From Asaia bogorensis (GTDB lineage: Bacteria; Pseudomonadota; Alphaproteobacteria; SHVZ01): DNA of 35,215 bases. Position 1 is the first letter of the stretch, and the number at the start of each line of letters is the position of its first letter. The notes beneath the pieces were generated by a model. That model saw only the letters and a program-made list of their open reading frames with translations. It was not told the DNA's origin and did no database searches. The stretch covers positions 1 to 35,215 of the forward strand of contig CAMDFP010000011.1 of assembly GCA_945897335.1 (NCBI GenBank), in the 5' to 3' direction. A program made the position numbers and the translations under genes. Below are positions 33,257 through 35,215 of the stretch, one piece after another.

Positions 33257-33649
33257 TCATCCAGGAGAAAAGCGTAGCCGATATACCATATGCCGACAAA
33301 TCAGGAATCTCGGCGTGATTTCAATGTATTCACGTTCAGACCCAGCGACAGTTCCTGGATCAGAGGCAAAAGGTTGAAGGCGAGCGCTGCCGTCAGTGCC
33401 GTCGCGACGGACAAGGCCGGCGGGCTGCTGGTCGCCGACGATGTCGGCAACACCATCTGGAGACTCGGAGCCGCCCTGGAGACGGTGGGCGCGCTCGGCG
33501 TCATCGGCGAGAGCGTCGTTGATCCTGGCCGTGTTTTCGTAGCTCTCGCGGATGGCGTTGAGCTTCGCCTCGTCAGCGATGCGCCGCGACGCTTCGGCCT
33601 TCGCCCTGTACCAGACGGATCGTTCGAGTGCGTTCTCGGGTGCAGACAT
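33257..33649 (-). CDS. Small protein related to the one at 24405
   Basis: A protein of 130 residues from ATG 33649 (a GTG lies one codon earlier), with TTAGGGG upstream. Residues ~10-60 (ERSVWYRAKAEASRRIADEAKLNAIRESYENTARINDALADDAERAH) follow the same charged-helical pattern as the 24405 protein. The second half (SESPDGVADIVGDQQ..) is less structured and runs into the solute-binding protein promoter region, ending 29 bases before that gene, so its extent is less sure. Function unknown; there is no signal or membrane segment. It shares direction with the solute-binding protein operon. Confidence 0.6.
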   Translation of the reverse strand: MSAPENALERSVWYRAKAEASRRIADEAKLNAIRESYENTARINDALADDAERAHRLQGGSESPDGVADIVGDQQPAGLVRRDGTDGSARLQPFASDPGTVAGSEREYIEITPRFLICRHMVYRLRFSPG

Positions 33650-33704
33650 CACACCCCTAACCCCGAGCGCGCACGTTCCGTCGCTTAATACTTAGGTGCG
33701 CTTG

Positions 33705-34790
33705 CTAAAGTAGCGACAGCTGGTCGCCGGCCCGAGCCGGCGGCCTGAACCTCGAGCAGTCGAGGGGGGCGAGCTCGCGGTCGAGGCCGTAGCGCTTCTT
33801 CGCCAGACGCGCGCGCAGAGACAGCGCCTCGGCATAGGCGCCCTCGCCTCGCATGCGGCTGCCGAAATTGGGGTCGTTCAGCTTGCCACCCCGCATCTCG
33901 CGCACCAGCGACAGCACATGGTTGGCCTTCAAGGGCGCATGCGCCTCCAGCCATTCCCGCATCAGATCCTTGATCTCGTGCGGGAGGCGCAGGACCGTGT
34001 GGCTGGCCCAGGTCGCCCCCGCCCCGGCCGCGGTTTCCAGGATCTTCTCCAGCTCCATGTCATTGAGGGCCGGGATCATCGGCGCCGCCATGACGCCAGC
34101 CGGGACCCCGGCCTCGGCCAGTATCCGGATCGCCTCGATCCGCCTCGATGGGGTGGACGCCCGCGGCTCCATCTTGCGGGCGAGGTCGCGGTCCAGCGTG
34201 GTGACCGAGAGGCCGACCCGGCAGAGATTCTCCTTCCCCATCGGCCCCAGGATGTCGAGGTCGCGGGTGACCAGGTGATTCTTGGTGATGATGGTGAAGG
34301 GGTGGTTGAAGGCGCGCAGCACCTCCAGCACGCCGCGGGTGATGCGGTGCTCGCGCTCCAGCGGCTGGTAGGGATCGGTGTTGGTGCCCATGGCGATCGG
34401 TGCCGGGAGGTAGCTTCTTTTCCGGAGCTCGGCGTCCAGAAGCCGTCCCGCCTCCGGCTTGATGAAGATCTTGGTCTCGAAATCCATCCCGGAGGAAAGT
34501 CCGAAATAGGCATGGGTCGGCCGGGCGAAGCAATAGACGCAGCCATGCTCGCAGCCCCGGTAGGCGTTGATCGAGCGGTCGAAGCCGATGTCGGGGGAGT
34601 CGTTCCGGGCGAGGATCGTTCGCGTGGCATCGACCTTCACCGTCGTCTGCGGTGGCGGCAACTCGTCATCCTCGGGCCTGGCCCAGCCATCGTCGATGCG
34701 CTGGCGCAGCGCCGGCTCGAAGCGGCCGGTCGGGTTGGAAACGGCGCCGCGGCCTTTGACCGGCCGATCAGGGATGACGGGATCGTCCAT
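33705..34790 (-). CDS. PA0069-type radical SAM protein (SplB-like)
   Basis: A protein of 361 residues. The radical SAM cluster motif is Cys80-x3-Cys84-x2-Cys87 in YRGCEHGCVYCFARPTHAYFG. Other family marks are KGRGAVSNPTGRFEP at the N-terminus, ILARNDSPDIGFDRSINAY, GTNTDPYQPLEREHRITRGVLEVL and SVTTLDRDLARKMEPRASTPSRRIEAIRILAEAGVP. These match the PA0069 family, which is related to spore photoproduct lyase, but the reaction is unknown. It should carry a [4Fe-4S] cluster and use SAM in the cytoplasm. It is likely monocistronic, with no clear tie to neighbours. Confidence 0.93.
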   Translation of the reverse strand: MDDPVIPDRPVKGRGAVSNPTGRFEPALRQRIDDGWARPEDDELPPPQTTVKVDATRTILARNDSPDIGFDRSINAYRGCEHGCVYCFARPTHAYFGLSSGMDFETKIFIKPEAGRLLDAELRKRSYLPAPIAMGTNTDPYQPLEREHRITRGVLEVLRAFNHPFTIITKNHLVTRDLDILGPMGKENLCRVGLSVTTLDRDLARKMEPRASTPSRRIEAIRILAEAGVPAGVMAAPMIPALNDMELEKILETAAGAGATWASHTVLRLPHEIKDLMREWLEAHAPLKANHVLSLVREMRGGKLNDPNFGSRMRGEGAYAEALSLRARLAKKRYGLDRELAPLDCSRFRPPARAGDQLSLL

Positions 34791-35215
34791 GAGGCCAGTG
34801 TAGCGGCGAGAAAGAACAAATCAAGAACTGACTGGGCGATGGGCCTGGACCGCAATCCTCCGCGGCGCCCCGCCCGTCAGCGGCCATGTATACCGACCCG
34901 ATATATCGGCCGCACCGATTACGATTCGTGGCGTAGAAGATAAATAAAATCAATGGGTTGAGGCATCAGGCCCGCGCTCGGATCCGGTTGCCGTCGAAGG
35001 ACCGCCCAGGCGCTCGGTTTTCCTGGGCCTCGCGCGGCATCCCCTCCGTCACTGCCGTCCGCGTCGATCCGATCGCGACCAATGGGCGTCGGTCCCGAAC
35101 TCGCCTGCCTCGACGGGAGGCTCGTCAGGTGACGCTTGTCCTGTTCGCCCTGGAACCAGCAATTTCGGGGCAGGCCGCCCAAGCGGGGCGACCTCTTCGT
35201 CTCAACACGGGCACG
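34791..35215. other. 425-base end region, no confident gene
   Basis: A minus-strand frame is open from the window edge to TAA at 34919 (about 98 codons), but it resembles no family I know and its composition is Gly/Ser/Arg/Asp-rich, so I do not call it. A perfect 12-base palindrome CCGATATATCGG (34898-34909) stands in an AT-richer patch after the radical SAM gene's start side and could be an operator. Otherwise nothing is visible. Confidence 0.4.

Noticed and set aside
31776-33377. A plus-strand frame of 533 codons opposite the solute-binding protein
   Set aside because: It mirrors the codon bias of the real gene, whose signal peptide and family motifs are clear.
33660-33690. GGAAC-like motif before the gene at 33649 on the minus strand
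   Set aside because: The distance to GTT is about 13 bases, outside the accepted spacing.
34898-34909. 12-base palindrome CCGATATATCGG
   Set aside because: Isolated, with no gene start placed to use it; a short AT-centred palindrome can occur by chance.
33918-34943. A plus-strand frame of 341 codons opposite the radical SAM gene
   Set aside because: The minus-strand protein has the CxxxCxxC motif and family signatures; the plus frame does not resemble a protein.

Overview
The window is a GC-rich chromosomal segment, most likely from an alphaproteobacterium. The evidence is a CcrM-type adenine methyltransferase directly downstream of rnhB, a phasin gene behind a PhaR-type CTGC-N3-GCAG box, a soluble HisKA_2 sensor kinase, and several PAS_5-type small proteins. 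The order (Rhodospirillales-like or Hyphomicrobiales-like) cannot be fixed from this sequence. I see no rRNA, tRNA, insertion sequence, prophage or CRISPR array.

Layout. (1) 1-4639: end of a surface-polysaccharide cluster, with a partial GT2 glycosyltransferase, two GT4-type glycosyltransferases and an AsnB-type amidotransferase. (2) 4800-7325: small genes (a secreted Gly/Ala-rich protein, a rhodanese, an ABM-domain protein, a NIPSNAP protein) and a FitAB/VapBC toxin-antitoxin pair with a palindromic operator. (3) 7398-13744: rfbCBDA for dTDP-L-rhamnose with 4-base overlaps, then aspS, a HAD hydrolase and a PAS_5 protein. The rhamnose genes probably feed the glycosyltransferases of part 1. 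(4) 13283-15158: three PAS_5-like genes in a row, the middle one short, and a probable gene remnant on the minus strand. (5) 15135-16722: a tetR-DMT exporter pair behind a perfect 24-base palindrome.

(6) 16742-24283: a Crp/Fnr regulator divergent from a cytosolic HisKA_2 kinase that has a perfect FNR-type box upstream. A long same-direction run follows: Gly-zipper lipoprotein, OmpA-like lipoprotein, tiny membrane protein, BON lipoprotein, VIT-family protein, ABCD-type ABC transporter, TauD-type dioxygenase and a GST. (7) 24405-26506: a small helical protein, rnhB and ccrM, with two GANTC sites before ccrM. (8) 26849-27533: a second Gly-zipper lipoprotein plus BON lipoprotein pair, paralogous to the pair in part 6. 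(9) 27817-29339: a TetR-like regulator, a phasin and csaA. (10) 29336-33227, minus strand: an operon of a family-5 solute-binding protein, an M81/MlrC peptidase and a GntR regulator, with a strong intercistronic hairpin. (11) 33257-34790, minus strand: a small protein related to the one at 24405 and a PA0069-type radical SAM protein.

The best candidate for an undescribed system is part 6 with its duplicate in part 8: a repeated set of small envelope lipoproteins next to a kinase gene that looks oxygen-regulated. Each component family is known; that they act together is my inference.
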